From Deltaproteobacteria bacterium (GTDB lineage Bacteria > Myxococcota_A > UBA9042 > PHBI01), in NCBI GenBank assembly GCA_011526585.1, contig WYBB01000071.1, positions 1 to 52,383 on the forward strand: 52,383 bases of DNA. The letters run 5' to 3'. Positions 38,263 through 46,702 of this stretch are shown piece after piece; positions within the stretch are counted from its first letter, which is position 1, and each line of letters begins with the position of its first letter. The notes under the pieces are model-generated. The model worked only from the letters and a program-made list of their open reading frames with translations, was not told where the DNA came from and made no database searches. The position numbers were made by a program, and so were the translations under genes.

Positions 38263-39114
38263 TCAGACCGGGACCGAGAACTCGCGCAGCGCGGCGTTGA
38301 GCGAGGTCTTCTGGTCGGTCGAGGCGCTGCGGCGGCCGATGATCAGGGCGACCGGCACGTGGAACTTGCCGGCCGGAAAGGACTTTTCGACGCTGCCCGG
38401 GATCACGACCGAGCGCGGCGGCACGTAGCCGCGGTACTCGACCGGCGCGTCGCCCGAGACGTCGACGATGCGCGTCGAGGAGGCGAGCACGACGCCCGCG
38501 CCGAGCACGGCCTCGCGCCCGACGCGCACGCCCTCGACGACGATGGCGCGGCTGCCGATGAAGGCGCCGTCCTCGATGATGACCGGGGTGGCGCCGGGCG
38601 GCTCGAGCACGCCGCCGAGGCCGACGCCGCCCGAGAGGTGCACGTTTTCGCCGACCTGCGCGCACGAGCCGACCGTCGCCCAGGTGTCGACCATGGTGCC
38701 GGCGCCGACGAAGGCGCCGATGTTGACGTAGCTCGGCATCAAGACGGCGCCGGGCGCGACGTGGGCGCCGTAGCGCACGGTGGCCGGCGGCACGGCGCGC
38801 ACGCCCGCGGCGCGGAAGTCGGACTTGAGCGGGATCTTGTCGTGCCACTCGAAGGGCGGCACCTCGTGCACGACCATGTCGGCGAGCGCGAAGTAGAGGA
38901 GCACGGCCTCCTTGACCCAGGCGTGCACCGTCCATGGCGCGGGCTCGGCGGCGGGGGCGGCGGTGTCCGCGGCGGGCGGGGTGGCGACGCGCAGCCGGCC
39001 CTTGTCCAGCGCCTCGATCGTGCGGAAGACCGCCGCGCGGTGCGCGGGATCGAGCAGGCGCGAGCGGTCGGCGAAGGCTTGGGCGATGAGGTCCTGGTCG
39101 GTCGGCTCGGGCAT
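38263..39114 (-). CDS. dapD: 2,3,4,5-tetrahydropyridine-2,6-dicarboxylate N-succinyltransferase
   Basis: 283 residues. It succinylates tetrahydrodipicolinate in the lysine/diaminopimelate pathway, which feeds cell-wall cross-links. A small helical N-terminal domain is followed by a left-handed beta helix made of hexapeptide repeats (about 105-240, for example APGAVLMPSYVNIGAFVGAG). It has a DTWATVGSCAQVGENVHLSGG segment and a short C-terminal domain with KFHVPVALIIGRR. A Pro/Ala linker at about 45-58 is longer than usual. The ATG at 39114 has AGGAG just upstream. Other lysine genes are not adjacent; the Lon-like protease gene follows on the same strand. Confidence 0.92.
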   Translation of the reverse strand: MPEPTDQDLIAQAFADRSRLLDPAHRAAVFRTIEALDKGRLRVATPPAADTAAPAAEPAPWTVHAWVKEAVLLYFALADMVVHEVPPFEWHDKIPLKSDFRAAGVRAVPPATVRYGAHVAPGAVLMPSYVNIGAFVGAGTMVDTWATVGSCAQVGENVHLSGGVGLGGVLEPPGATPVIIEDGAFIGSRAIVVEGVRVGREAVLGAGVVLASSTRIVDVSGDAPVEYRGYVPPRSVVIPGSVEKSFPAGKFHVPVALIIGRRSASTDQKTSLNAALREFSVPV

Positions 39115-39278
39115 GGCGGCTCCTGTTCTCCGGGGCCATGGCGGCGAAGTGCGCACGGTTAGCACACGGTGCGCGTGCTCGACCAGCGGGCAGCGCAGGT
39201 CAGCGTGGTGCGGCGAGCTGGCGCGGCCACCAGCATGGGCATGGCTCGGGACGCGTTCCTCGTGTACGAACGGGGGCG

Positions 39279-40202
39279 ATGCCGCGCCCCACCCGCTCGC
39301 TCTCGACGCCGATCACGCTGACCTCGGTCGCGGTGGCGCTCTCGCTCGCGCTGCTCGTCGGGTGGACGCTCCTGGTGATCGACACGCTGACCTCCGGCAC
39401 CACCTGGCTCCTGCTCCTCGGGATCATCTCGATCGCGTTCATCACCACGGTGCTCCTGCTCTCGGGGATCTCGCTGGCGCGCGAGATCGTCGAAGGCCGG
39501 CGACAGCGCCACTTCATCGACTCGGTCACGCACGAGCTCAAGTCGCCGCTGAGCTCGCTCGGGCTGTGCCTGGAGACGCTGTCGCGCACCGATCTGAGCG
39601 AGGCGCAGCGCAAGGAGGTGCGCGCGATGATGCGCCAGGACGTCGAGCGCCTGTCGCGCTTCATCGACGGGGTGCTCGTCGCCTCGCGCGTGGCGCACCG
39701 GCGGCGCGACGAGACGGCGACCCAGGCGCCGGTCGTGCTGAGCGATCTGGTCGAGACCGTGCTCGACAAGGTGCTGCGGCGCTACGGGGCGACCTCGCGC
39801 GAGGCGGTGACGGTGGAGGTCCCGCACGGCTTGAGCGTGCACACCGACGAGGTGGCGCTGACGACGATCCTCGAGAACCTGCTCGACAACGCCCTGAAGT
39901 ACTCGCCCTTGCCGAGCGGGGTGACGCTGGCGGCGCGGATGGTCGAAGGCGGAGCGCCGCGCGAGGTCGAGGTGACGGTCGCCGATCGCGGCATCGGGAT
40001 CGCGCGGGCCGATCTCGATCGGGTCTTCCGGCGCTTCTATCGCGTCGACTCCGACGAGGTGCGCGCGCGCGCGGGCACCGGGCTCGGGCTGCACGTGGCG
40101 GCCGAGCTGGCGCGCGGGATCGGTGGGCGCCTCGAGGCGCGCTCACCCGGGCCCGGACAGGGCGCGGTCTTCGTGCTGACGCTGCCGGGAGGGGCGAGTT
40201 GA
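39279..40202 (+). CDS. Sensor histidine kinase, two transmembrane helices
   Basis: About 307 residues. Two adjacent hydrophobic helices (about 15-36 and 42-64) leave only a very short external loop, so the signal may be sensed within the membrane or by a partner. HisKA carries the phospho-His in FIDSVTHELKSPLSSL (H86). HATPase_c has the N-box ENLLDNALKYSP, DRGIGI, and GTGLGLHVAAEL. Start ATG at 39279 after a GGGGG; the frame is open for 47 codons upstream but without domain support. Its stop overlaps the regulator start (TTGA), making a coupled two-component operon followed by a lipoprotein gene. Confidence 0.9.
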   Translation: MPRPTRSLSTPITLTSVAVALSLALLVGWTLLVIDTLTSGTTWLLLLGIISIAFITTVLLLSGISLAREIVEGRRQRHFIDSVTHELKSPLSSLGLCLETLSRTDLSEAQRKEVRAMMRQDVERLSRFIDGVLVASRVAHRRRDETATQAPVVLSDLVETVLDKVLRRYGATSREAVTVEVPHGLSVHTDEVALTTILENLLDNALKYSPLPSGVTLAARMVEGGAPREVEVTVADRGIGIARADLDRVFRRFYRVDSDEVRARAGTGLGLHVAAELARGIGGRLEARSPGPGQGAVFVLTLPGGAS

Positions 40203-40942
40203 GCCAGGACGAGACGGGTAGGCCGCGCCTCCTCATCGTCGAGGACGAGGTGCACCTCGGGCGCGCGCTCAAGCTGAACTTCGAGCTCGAGGGCTTCGAG
40301 GTCGACGTGGCGCCGAGCGGCAAGGCGGCGATGCGCGAGCTGGTCAAGCCGGTGGCGCCGGCGGTGATGATCCTCGACGTGGAGCTGCCGGACACGAACG
40401 GGTTTGCGCTCTGCCAGCAACTGCGCGAGGGCGGGATCTTCCAGCCGGTGATCATGCTGACGGTGCGCGCGTCGGCCGAGGATCGGGTGCGCGGGCTCGA
40501 GGCCGGCGCCGACGACTACCTGCCCAAGCCGTTCGAGTTCGCCGAGCTGCTGGCGCGGGTGCGGGCCTTGATGCGGCGGCAGGGGTGGGCGCGCGGCTCC
40601 GGCGAGGCGCGGGGCGGGCGGCCGCGCGTGGTCGCGTTCGGCGGGCGCGTGCTGATCGACCTCGAGGCGCACCAGGTCAAGGTCGACGGGGAGGACGTGG
40701 CGCTGACCGCGCTCGAGCTCGATCTGGTCGCCTACTTCGCGGCGAACCCGGGGCGGGTGCTGTCGCGCAAGGAGCTGCTCGCCGAGGTGTGGCGGCTGCC
40801 GCGGCACAGCGAGACGCGCACCGTCGACAACTTCGTCGCGCGCCTGCGCAAACACTTCGAGGTCGACCCGGCGCACCCGGTGCACTTCCTGTCGCACCGC
40901 GGCGCCGGTTATCGTTTCGAGCCTGGTGAGGTGGCGGGATGA
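40199..40942 (+). CDS. OmpR-family response regulator
   Basis: About 247 residues. The receiver domain (about 9-125) has the acidic pair in IVEDE, phospho-Asp in MILDVELPD (D60) and the lysine in YLPKPFE (K109). The C-terminal winged helix (about 150-240) has LTALELDLVAYFAANPGRVLSR and a TVDNFVARLRKHF recognition region. It binds DNA when phosphorylated, presumably by the kinase whose gene overlaps it. The start is TTG at 40199, inside the kinase stop (TTGA), with GGGAGGGG upstream. Its own stop overlaps the following lipoprotein start, which suggests that the lipoprotein belongs to the same signalling unit. Confidence 0.92.
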   Translation: MSQDETGRPRLLIVEDEVHLGRALKLNFELEGFEVDVAPSGKAAMRELVKPVAPAVMILDVELPDTNGFALCQQLREGGIFQPVIMLTVRASAEDRVRGLEAGADDYLPKPFEFAELLARVRALMRRQGWARGSGEARGGRPRVVAFGGRVLIDLEAHQVKVDGEDVALTALELDLVAYFAANPGRVLSRKELLAEVWRLPRHSETRTVDNFVARLRKHFEVDPAHPVHFLSHRGAGYRFEPGEVAG

Positions 40943-41730
40943 TGGGACGAGCGTGGCTGAGGTGGTCGGGTGCTGCCGTGGTGGCGATGGCGCTCGGCGC
41001 GTGCGGCAAGAGCAAGCCGGTGCCGCCCGAGGGCAGCGGGATCGCGCGGCCGGTCGTCGACGAGCCGCTGCCGCCGGACTTGAAGTTCAGGTGGCCGTCG
41101 CCGGCCGAGGTGATGGTGACCCTGCGCATCGGCACCGAGGAGGCGACGATGGTCTCGCGCGCCAGGCTCACGCTGGGTCCGCCCGACGCGGATGGGCGAC
41201 GGCGGCTCACGCAGTCGGCGTTCGAGGCGGTCGGCGGCGAGGCCGCCGAGCTGGTCGCGCTGGGGCTGAGCATGGCCATGCGCGAAGAGGAGATCCTGAT
41301 CGCGCCCGACGGCACGACGGTGGACCCGGAGGCCGGCGCGCTGTGGGCGATCTTCGTCGAGGGCTGGCTCGACTTCGCCGAGCTCGAGCTCGGCGCGGAG
41401 CAGACCATCGCCGGAGGCACGGACGGCGTGCCCGAAGGCGTCGAGCTCGTGGTGCGGCGGCGCGCGTCGAACTGGGACGACGCGGCGCGCCTGGGCTATC
41501 GCATGACGGCGACGAGCCCGGCGGGGCAGGACAACCTTCGGCGGCAGATGAACCTCGGCGCGCGTCACGGCCAGCCGCGCTGGATCGACACCGAGGTCGA
41601 CCTCGAGCCGCGCACGATGCAGCCGATCCAGGTCGTGATCCGGACGGAGCTCGAAGGCGACAAGCGCTTCGCCATGCACTTCGAATTCGACTGGCAAAGC
41701 AACGGCAGCTCGCGACCCGGAGCTCCGTAG
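40939..41730 (+). CDS. Lipoprotein coupled to a two-component system
   Basis: 263 residues. The signal peptide ends in a good lipobox, MALGAC, with lipidated C22. The mature protein is beta-rich and acidic, with repeated strands such as VMVTLRIGTEEATMV and IQVVIRTELEGDKRFAMHFEF; it resembles no family I can name. The start ATG overlaps the regulator stop (ATGATG); an ATG one codon later is equally possible. Its position as the third gene of a kinase-regulator operon suggests a periplasmic or outer-membrane input or target of the system (inference). A hairpin follows the stop. Confidence 0.75.
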   Translation: MMGRAWLRWSGAAVVAMALGACGKSKPVPPEGSGIARPVVDEPLPPDLKFRWPSPAEVMVTLRIGTEEATMVSRARLTLGPPDADGRRRLTQSAFEAVGGEAAELVALGLSMAMREEEILIAPDGTTVDPEAGALWAIFVEGWLDFAELELGAEQTIAGGTDGVPEGVELVVRRRASNWDDAARLGYRMTATSPAGQDNLRRQMNLGARHGQPRWIDTEVDLEPRTMQPIQVVIRTELEGDKRFAMHFEFDWQSNGSSRPGAP

Positions 41731-41741
41731 CCAGTCCCGAA

Positions 41742-41758
41742 GGAGGTCGAAGACCTCC
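41742..41758 (+). terminator. Hairpin after the two-component/lipoprotein operon
   Basis: GGAGGTC-gaa-GACCTCC, perfect 7-bp stem with a tight 3-nt loop, 12 nt after the stop. No T-run. Confidence 0.5.
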
Positions 41759-41882
41759 AAGTGGACTTGCGGAGGGCGCAGGGGCGCGAGCGATACGTCA
41801 CGGCAACGGCAGCGCGCAGAGACACAACGGAGACACTCGATGACCGAGGTATGACCGGCCTTCACGGCGGGCCTGCGCCATC

Positions 41883-42809
41883 ATGGCGAGCATGACTGTT
41901 GCGAACCCGCCGAGCACCGCCGTCGTCCCCGAGGTCGTCGAAGACCTCGCCTCCCGAGAGACCCCGAAGGCCAAGACGCCCTACGAGCGTATGAGCACCG
42001 GGCAGTTCCTGGTCGCCGCCGCGCCGATGGGCCTCGTGCACATCCTGGCGCTCGGGGTGATCTTCACCGGCGCCTCGAGCACGGTGGCGTGGGCGTGCTT
42101 CGCGCTGTGGCTCGGGCGCATGGTCGGGATCACCCTCGGCTTTCACCGCTACTTCTCGCACCGCTCGTTCAAGACGAGCCGCGTCTTCCAGTTCGTGCTC
42201 GCGGTGATCTCGCAGAGCGCCGGCCAGCGTGGCGTCCTGTGGTGGGCCTCGCACCACCGGCGCCACCACAAACACTCGGACGAGGACAACGACCCGCACT
42301 CGCCGCGACAGCACGGCTTCTGGTGGTCGCACATCGGCTGGTTCTACGGCAAGGGCGCGATGGAGACCGACCTCGATCGCGTCAAGGACCTCGCGCGCTA
42401 CCCGGAGCTCGTGTGGATCGACAAGTACTGGTACCTGCCGGTGGTCGCGCTCGGCGCGGTGGTCACGGCGCTCTGGGGGCTCGAGGGCTTCATCGTCGCC
42501 TTCTGCCTCTCGACGGTGATGCTCTGGCACACGACCTTCATCGTGAACTCGCTGGCGCACGTGTGGGGCAGCCGCCCCTACGAGACCAGCGACGACTCGC
42601 GCAACAACGTGGTGATCGCGCTCCTCACGGCGGGCGAGGGCTGGCACAACAACCACCACCACTATCAGTCGTCGGCGCGGCAGGGCTTCGTCTGGTGGCA
42701 GATCGATCTGACCTTCTACGTGATCAAGCTGCTGCAGCTCTTCCGCATCGTCTGGGACGTGCGCGAGCCGCCGGCCCACGTCAAGGCGGCCGCGCGCAAG
42801 CGGGGCTGA
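41883..42809 (+). CDS. Membrane fatty acid (acyl-CoA) desaturase
   Basis: 308 residues, integral membrane di-iron enzyme that inserts a double bond in acyl chains, probably delta-9. The three histidine boxes are intact: HRYFSH (88-93), HHRRHH (124-129) and HNNHHH (255-260). About four hydrophobic helices flank them (roughly 41-62, 65-83, 184-200, 203-222). The short C-terminus lacks a cytochrome b5 domain, so electrons come from a separate donor. The start is uncertain: ATG at 41883 or 41892, with no strong RBS. No desaturase regulator or redox partner is adjacent. Confidence 0.92.
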   Translation: MASMTVANPPSTAVVPEVVEDLASRETPKAKTPYERMSTGQFLVAAAPMGLVHILALGVIFTGASSTVAWACFALWLGRMVGITLGFHRYFSHRSFKTSRVFQFVLAVISQSAGQRGVLWWASHHRRHHKHSDEDNDPHSPRQHGFWWSHIGWFYGKGAMETDLDRVKDLARYPELVWIDKYWYLPVVALGAVVTALWGLEGFIVAFCLSTVMLWHTTFIVNSLAHVWGSRPYETSDDSRNNVVIALLTAGEGWHNNHHHYQSSARQGFVWWQIDLTFYVIKLLQLFRIVWDVREPPAHVKAAARKRG

Positions 42810-42826
42810 GCCGCACGAGGCAGACC

Positions 42827-42874
42827 ATGAACGCCTTGTCGAGCCGGGTCGGACCCGCTATCAACGCGGCGTGA
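42827..42874 (+). CDS. 15-codon leader ORF coupled to the cyclophilin gene
   Basis: ATG at 42827 with GAGG six nt upstream. It encodes MNALSSRVGPAINAA and stops at a TGA that overlaps the GTG start of the cyclophilin (GTGA). The cyclophilin itself has no visible Shine-Dalgarno, so ribosomes probably reach it by reinitiation after this small ORF. The peptide itself may have no function. Confidence 0.45.
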   Translation: MNALSSRVGPAINAA

Positions 42875-43623
42875 AGTCGCTCCTGCCGTCGTTGTTGGTG
42901 CTGTCCTTGGGGCTCGGGTGCGCGGCGCCGCGTGACCCCGAGCTCGAGAAGCAGGTGCTGCTCGCGCGCAAGAAGAAGGCCGAAAAGCCCGAGGACGAAG
43001 GCGGCTCGGCGCCTCCGCAGGTCGGTGGGCCGGCGATGAGCGACAGGCCGGTCAAGACGCTGAGCGGCGCGGAGATCGCCGAGATCCTCGGCGCGGTGCC
43101 AGGCCAGGGTCCCCACGTCATCGCGACCTTCGTGACGGCCGAGGGCGAGATCCGCTGCACGCTCGACGAGCGCGCGCCGCAGACGATGGCGAACTTCGTC
43201 GGGCTCGCCACCGGGCAGCTCGAGTGGCGGCCGGCGCCTTCGGACCCGCCGCGCAAGAAGCGCTTCTACGACGGCCTGACCTTCCACCGCATCGTGCACG
43301 AGTTCATCATCCAGACCGGCAACCCGACCGGGCGCGCCAACGCCGGCCCGGGGTGGCGCGTGCCGCGCGAGCAGGGCGCCAACGAGCTCTTCCTCGGCGC
43401 GGGCGCCATCGGCATGATCGACGACGCCGGGCAGACCCACGGCTCGCAGCTCTTCATCACCGCCAAGCCCGATCGCGGCCTGGGCAACAGCTACAGCGCG
43501 TTCGGCAAGTGCGCGCCGGTCGCGCTGATCAAGGCGCTCTCGGCGGCCGAGAAGAAGGCGAACTCCGACGGCAAGCAGCCGGCGGTGCCCGTCGAGATCA
43601 AGGCGATCCGGGTCGAGCGCGGC

Positions 43624-43629
<6 letters not shown>
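42871..43629 (+). CDS. Cyclophilin-type peptidyl-prolyl isomerase, lipoprotein
   Basis: 252 residues. The signal peptide has a lipobox with C17 (GLGCAAPRD), so the protein acts in the envelope. A charged spacer (KKKAEKPEDEGG) leads to the cyclophilin domain (about 85-250). Catalytic features are FHRIVHEFIIQTGNPTG, with the key Arg, and SQLFIT; an FGKC segment follows. It folds exported proteins by isomerising proline bonds. The segment between strands is longer than in minimal bacterial cyclophilins (WRPAPSDPPRKKRFYDG). The start is GTG, overlapping a 15-codon leader ORF. It is convergent with the next gene and overlaps it by six bases. Confidence 0.88.
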
Positions 43630-44061
<432 letters not shown>

Positions 44062-44203
44062 CGCGGGCCTCGCGTCGTCTCGAGCTGCGTGGACTCTGAC
44101 GCACCCCGTCGAGGGCGGCAAGTATCGCGGGGTGTCGCCTGGCACGGGCGGATCGGGGTCTTTGTCCTTGCGCCCGGTGGCCGACTCGATTTAGAGGCCG
44201 CGC

Positions 44204-44854
44204 ATGCAGCAGCTCAAAGTATCGCAGATCCTCAAGTCCCTCGGTCGCTATGCCGCGTCGCACCCGCGTCTCTTCGGGGAGATCGCGCGCCACGCGCTCA
44301 ACCGCCGGCTCGCGGTGCCGCTCGATCTGGTGCGCTGGGCGGCGACGCTCATCCCCGCGGGCGACAAGGCCCCCAAGGACGTCACCGTGATCGCGCAGCC
44401 GCCGGCGCTGGGGCTCGGCGCGACCGCCAACCTCATGGGCACCGAGCTGCGCGTCGACGCGGCGCTGCTGATCGACGCCATCGAGGCGACGACCGAGGCG
44501 GTCAAGGTGACCTTCCGCGTGCGCGACCTGCGCGCGTCCGTCCTGAACAACCTGCAGGGCAACCTCGCCAAGCTCCTGGCCTCGGGCGCGCTGAACCTGT
44601 CCAAGCCAGCGTCGCTCCTGAACTTCGTGCCGAAGCGCCCGCCGGCGATCCTCGAGGCCAAGGAGGATCGCTTCGTGATCGACCTCCTGAAGTTCCCGCA
44701 GCTCGCCGACAACCCGGGCTTCCAGAAGGCGCTGCGCACGATGACTCCGATCCTGGCGATCGGCGACATCTACACCGAGGGCGACCTCCTGGTGATCGGG
44801 CTCAAGGCCAACCCGCGTGGCCTCAAGGAGTCGTTCCAGGCCCTCAGGGCGTAG
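44204..44854 (+). CDS. Protein of unknown function
   Basis: 216 residues, no signal peptide. The N-terminal half is helical and basic (ILKSLGRYAASHPRLFGEIA). Strand-rich stretches follow (ELRVDAALLIDAIEATTEAVKVTFRVRD split across two strands). Hydrophobic segments without clear transmembrane length, for example about 110-130, could bind lipid. No family is recognised. The ATG at 44204 has GAGG about 7-10 nt upstream. It is divergent from 43624-44061 and convergent with the MNIO partner gene, 18 nt away. Confidence 0.65.
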   Translation: MQQLKVSQILKSLGRYAASHPRLFGEIARHALNRRLAVPLDLVRWAATLIPAGDKAPKDVTVIAQPPALGLGATANLMGTELRVDAALLIDAIEATTEAVKVTFRVRDLRASVLNNLQGNLAKLLASGALNLSKPASLLNFVPKRPPAILEAKEDRFVIDLLKFPQLADNPGFQKALRTMTPILAIGDIYTEGDLLVIGLKANPRGLKESFQALRA

Positions 44855-44872
44855 GCGCTCTGCGCCGGCGGG

Positions 44873-45676
44873 TCACGCGACGAGGAGCTGGTCCGCGACC
44901 AGCTCGGCGATGACCTCGGCGGCTTCACTCGCGTCGGCGCCTTCGCTTTGCACGAGGCCGGCGAGATGCGCGCGCGCGACGGGGCGCTCGGCGGCTTCGA
45001 GCAGACGCCCGAGGGCCTCGCCGATGAAGCCGGCCTGGGGTGAATCACCGTTCATCTCCAGCAGCACCCACTCGCGCTCGCGCGGGTCGACGTCGCCCAG
45101 GCGCGGCAGGCGCGCGGCGACGAGCGCCGCGGTCGGTTCCGGGCCGAGCGCTTTGCGCGCGACGTCCCAGAGGTGGAGCGTGCCGGCCGCGAGCGCGACC
45201 GGCAGCGCGCGCGGGCTCAGCCGGAGGTGACCCGGCGGCGGCGGTGGGTACGCGGCGGGCGCGCGGCGCAGGCGCACGATGGCGCGCTCGAGCGAGAGCA
45301 GCGCGCGGGCGCGCGGCGTGCGGGCGAGCGTAGCGAGGTGCTCGGCGAAGGCCGGCGCGAGTGAGCGGCGCGCCATGATCGCGTCGTGGAAGCTCGGGGT
45401 GCGAAAGAACCCGGCGATCGGCGGCAGCGGCACGCCGTCGAGGAGGAGCGCCAGCGCCGTGACCGGCAGCTCGTGCAAGAGCGCGCCGAGCACGCGATCG
45501 GCGCGGTGGGGATCGACCGACCAGGCTCGCGGGTCGGCGCGGATGAGCAGCGCGTGATCGGCGGCGCTCAGCGGCAGGCCGGTCAGCGCGCGGGCCGGAT
45601 CGGCGTAGACCGCGGCGCGGAAGGCGGGGTCGTGCAACATGCGCACGACGACGCGCTGGAGGAGCGCGGCGCTCAA
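44873..45676 (-). CDS. Probable MNIO partner protein
   Basis: About 267 residues. The N-terminal part (about 5-75) is helical, with LQRVVVRMLHDPAFRAAVYAD and a DPRAWSVDPHRADRVL stretch; partner proteins of DUF692 enzymes often bind the peptide substrate through such a domain. A mid region follows (about 85-150), then a Pro-rich loop (APAAYPPPPPGHL). The C-terminal acidic helical domain ends in EVIAELVADQLLVA. The start is TTG at 45676, overlapping the MNIO stop (TTGA), so the two proteins are made together. Assignment rests on this coupling and general layout; I cannot match it to a named partner family. Confidence 0.7.
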   Translation of the reverse strand: MSAALLQRVVVRMLHDPAFRAAVYADPARALTGLPLSAADHALLIRADPRAWSVDPHRADRVLGALLHELPVTALALLLDGVPLPPIAGFFRTPSFHDAIMARRSLAPAFAEHLATLARTPRARALLSLERAIVRLRRAPAAYPPPPPGHLRLSPRALPVALAAGTLHLWDVARKALGPEPTAALVAARLPRLGDVDPREREWVLLEMNGDSPQAGFIGEALGRLLEAAERPVARAHLAGLVQSEGADASEAAEVIAELVADQLLVA

Positions 45677-46599
45677 GGCGAAAACCGCGGCGCGGTGAGC
45701 GCGGCCAGGCGCTGGAAGCCGGCGAGCGTCTCGGCGAGCGGGTTGCGCTCGCACTCGAAGACGAGCGCCTTGAGGTTGTCGGCGCGCGGCACGATGGCGG
45801 CGAGGAGGTCCCAGACCTCGGGCAGGACCTCGACACCGTGCAGGTCCTCGACCCAGGCGAGGCCCTGGTGGTCGCGCTCGGTGCCGCCGGCGACGTGGAT
45901 CTCGACGACCCGCTCGAGCGGGAAGCGGTCGAGCGCGAAGTCGGGCGGCAGGCCCTGGCTGCGCTGGTAGATCGCCAGGTGCGCGAGGTCGAGCAGCATG
46001 CCGGTGTCGGCCTGGACGAGGACCTCGGCGAAGAAGTCGAGCAGGTGCAGGTCGCCGACGAAGACCTGGCCGGGAGGGTTCTCGGGCAGGACCTCGAGCC
46101 CGGTGGCGGCGCGCAGGGTGGCGATCCCCGAGGCGAGCGCGGCGGCGGACTCGCGTGTGAGGATCGGCGGCAGGAGCAGCATGTGGCCGCGCTCGCGTGG
46201 GCCGAAGTGCCAGAGGCCAGCGTCGCCGCAGAGCCAGGCGGGGCGGAGGCGCGCGACGAGCGTGCGCACGCGGGCGAGCCAGGCGTCGTCGAGGTCCTCG
46301 GGCTCGTCGAGGTTGACGTCGAGGAAGTGGTAGGTGCTCGGCAATCCCTGCGCGATCCAGGCCTCGGCGTCGGCGTCCAGGCCGCGCTCGACCTCGACGC
46401 CGACCTCGAGGAAGCGCGCGAAGCGCGGGTGCTCGCGCGCGAGGCGCAGGGGATCGAGGCCGCCGGCGGAGCGCGCGCCGTATTCGGTCGATACGCCCAG
46501 TCCGAGCGTCGGCAGGCGCCGCACGCGCTCGGAGAACGGTGCGGATGGGGCGCCTTGGCGGGGCCCTTCCCTTGGTTGCATTTCGATTGACCGGGCCAT
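45673..46599 (-). CDS. DUF692 family multinuclear iron enzyme (MNIO-like)
   Basis: About 308 residues, TIM-barrel-like. The family (including MbnB and TglH) uses two or three iron ions to oxidise residues, often Cys, in ribosomally made peptides. Family features are LGLGVSTEYG near the N-terminus, a barrel His in STYHFLDVN, EVLPENPPGQ, LLDLAHLAIY, EIHVAGG and EDLHGVEVLPEVW. In place of the common LLDVNN the sequence reads LLDLAH, so this is a divergent subgroup. The ATG at 46599 has an AGGGA about 8-12 nt upstream; a later ATG (residue 7) is possible. It is coupled to the partner gene downstream. No peptide precursor gene is adjacent. Confidence 0.82.
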   Translation of the reverse strand: MARSIEMQPREGPRQGAPSAPFSERVRRLPTLGLGVSTEYGARSAGGLDPLRLAREHPRFARFLEVGVEVERGLDADAEAWIAQGLPSTYHFLDVNLDEPEDLDDAWLARVRTLVARLRPAWLCGDAGLWHFGPRERGHMLLLPPILTRESAAALASGIATLRAATGLEVLPENPPGQVFVGDLHLLDFFAEVLVQADTGMLLDLAHLAIYQRSQGLPPDFALDRFPLERVVEIHVAGGTERDHQGLAWVEDLHGVEVLPEVWDLLAAIVPRADNLKALVFECERNPLAETLAGFQRLAALTAPRFSP

Positions 46600-46615
46600 G
46601 CGCGATCCCTAATAT
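46587..46615 (+). promoter_or_regulatory. Probable promoter of yceD-rpmF
   Basis: -35 TTGACC (46587-46592), 17-nt spacer, -10 TAATAT (46610-46615). It overlaps the first codons of the divergent MNIO gene. Confidence 0.7.
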
Positions 46616-46620
46616 CGCGC
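46600..46620. promoter_or_regulatory. Inverted repeat over the yceD-rpmF -10 box
   Basis: GCGCGAT-ccctaat-ATCGCGC, perfect 7-bp arms. It covers the -10 box on one strand and the MNIO ribosome-binding region on the other. Confidence 0.5.
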
Positions 46621-46702
46621 GCCTTCGCCCGGCCGGCGAGGCGCGAATCCCGCGCGCGGACACCTCGAGGCGAGGCGAGGCGCGCGAGCCAGAACGACGA
46701 CC

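Noticed and set aside
44168..44195. TTGCGC-16 nt-TTTAGA as a promoter making a leaderless mRNA at 44204
   Set aside because: The -10 box would overlap a good GAGG ribosome-binding site for the same gene, so the reading is unlikely.
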